DNA of 64,000 nucleotides, from assembly GCA_963797265.1 (NCBI GenBank), contig CAWCOY010000006.1:1-64000 (forward strand), given 5' to 3'. The position numbers were made by a program, and so were the translations under genes. The DNA comes from DASUPK01 sp963797265 (GTDB taxonomy: Bacteria; Actinomycetota; Thermoleophilia; Solirubrobacterales; 70-9). Every line of letters begins with the position of its first letter. Position 1 is the first letter of the stretch. This document shows positions 63,899 to 64,000 of the stretch, one piece after another. The notes under the pieces were generated by a model. The model had not been told where the DNA came from and made no database searches. It saw only the letters and a program-made list of their open reading frames with translations.

Positions 63899-64000
63899 CG
63901 TCGTCCTCCTTTGGGGGATCGTCCAATCGGGAACGACGCTAGGGCTGCCACATCAACGCCCGGTGACAGGAAGATGATTCGCGGATGACAGCGCGCGGTT

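Overview
The window is GC-rich, densely packed actinobacterial chromosome. Several things point to the class Thermoleophilia (Solirubrobacterales-like): secreted proteins with a short N-terminal anchor followed by NSVKTKNI-type repeats, two glucoamylase-like GH15 genes, very large LuxR regulators with ATPase domains, a K+-independent proton pyrophosphatase, Rex, and lipoproteins with Thr/Ser-rich linkers. The assignment to a class is inference from protein style. No rRNA, CRISPR array, prophage module, intact transposase or integrase was seen.

Left part, 1-28.6 kb, is an accessory-looking region. It holds the end of a DUF2252 gene, a secreted beta-propeller protein, two giant LuxR regulators each divergent from an envelope gene, small stress or SnoaL/VOC/GNAT genes, a GH15 enzyme, transporters (AI-2E type, ZIP, two flippase-like proteins), a lipid kinase, an alpha/beta hydrolase and Ogt. 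Five copies of the 3' end of a CAT-anticodon tRNA lie here (near 1.63, 9.54, 25.96, 26.73 and 27.6 kb). Three of them sit in a conserved block of about 165 bp that looks like an integration site. A tRNA-Ser 3' end at 23.6 kb and a HicA-like toxin remnant at 26.7 kb fit the same picture of repeated insertion and decay. Four genes here are broken by frameshifts (HD-type hydrolase, glycine-zipper stress protein, PAP2 phosphatase, STAS protein).

Middle part, 28.8-43 kb. A tightly packed minus-strand cassette (29.2-34.1 kb) encodes a MIO-type aromatic amino acid lyase/aminomutase, an Lrp/AsnC regulator, an ATP-grasp ligase and a DUF455 ferritin-like protein. I recognise no described pathway with this set, and it is the best candidate here for a new biosynthetic system. 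It is followed by a second GH15 gene, a 171-bp palindromic element with IS200/REP-like ends, PAS, nucleotidyltransferase, metallophosphoesterase and VOC genes, a SigJ/SigX5-type sigma factor with a SnoaL domain, and a DHA2 exporter.

Right part, 41-64 kb, is housekeeping. A four-gene overlapping set (coiled coil, zinc ribbon, lipoprotein, Ser/Thr kinase) is followed by a heterodimeric ABC exporter with one degenerate ATP site, an HNH endonuclease beside tRNA-Gln(CTG), an FAD reductase, two TrkA-type potassium regulators, an EAL phosphodiesterase, an APC permease fused to a Usp domain, and the proton pyrophosphatase. The long minus-strand series tsaB-rimI-tsaD-glutaredoxin-rex-GCS2-DUF1844 links tRNA t6A modification, ribosomal protein acetylation and redox control. 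The window ends with a YCII pseudogene and a secreted protein.
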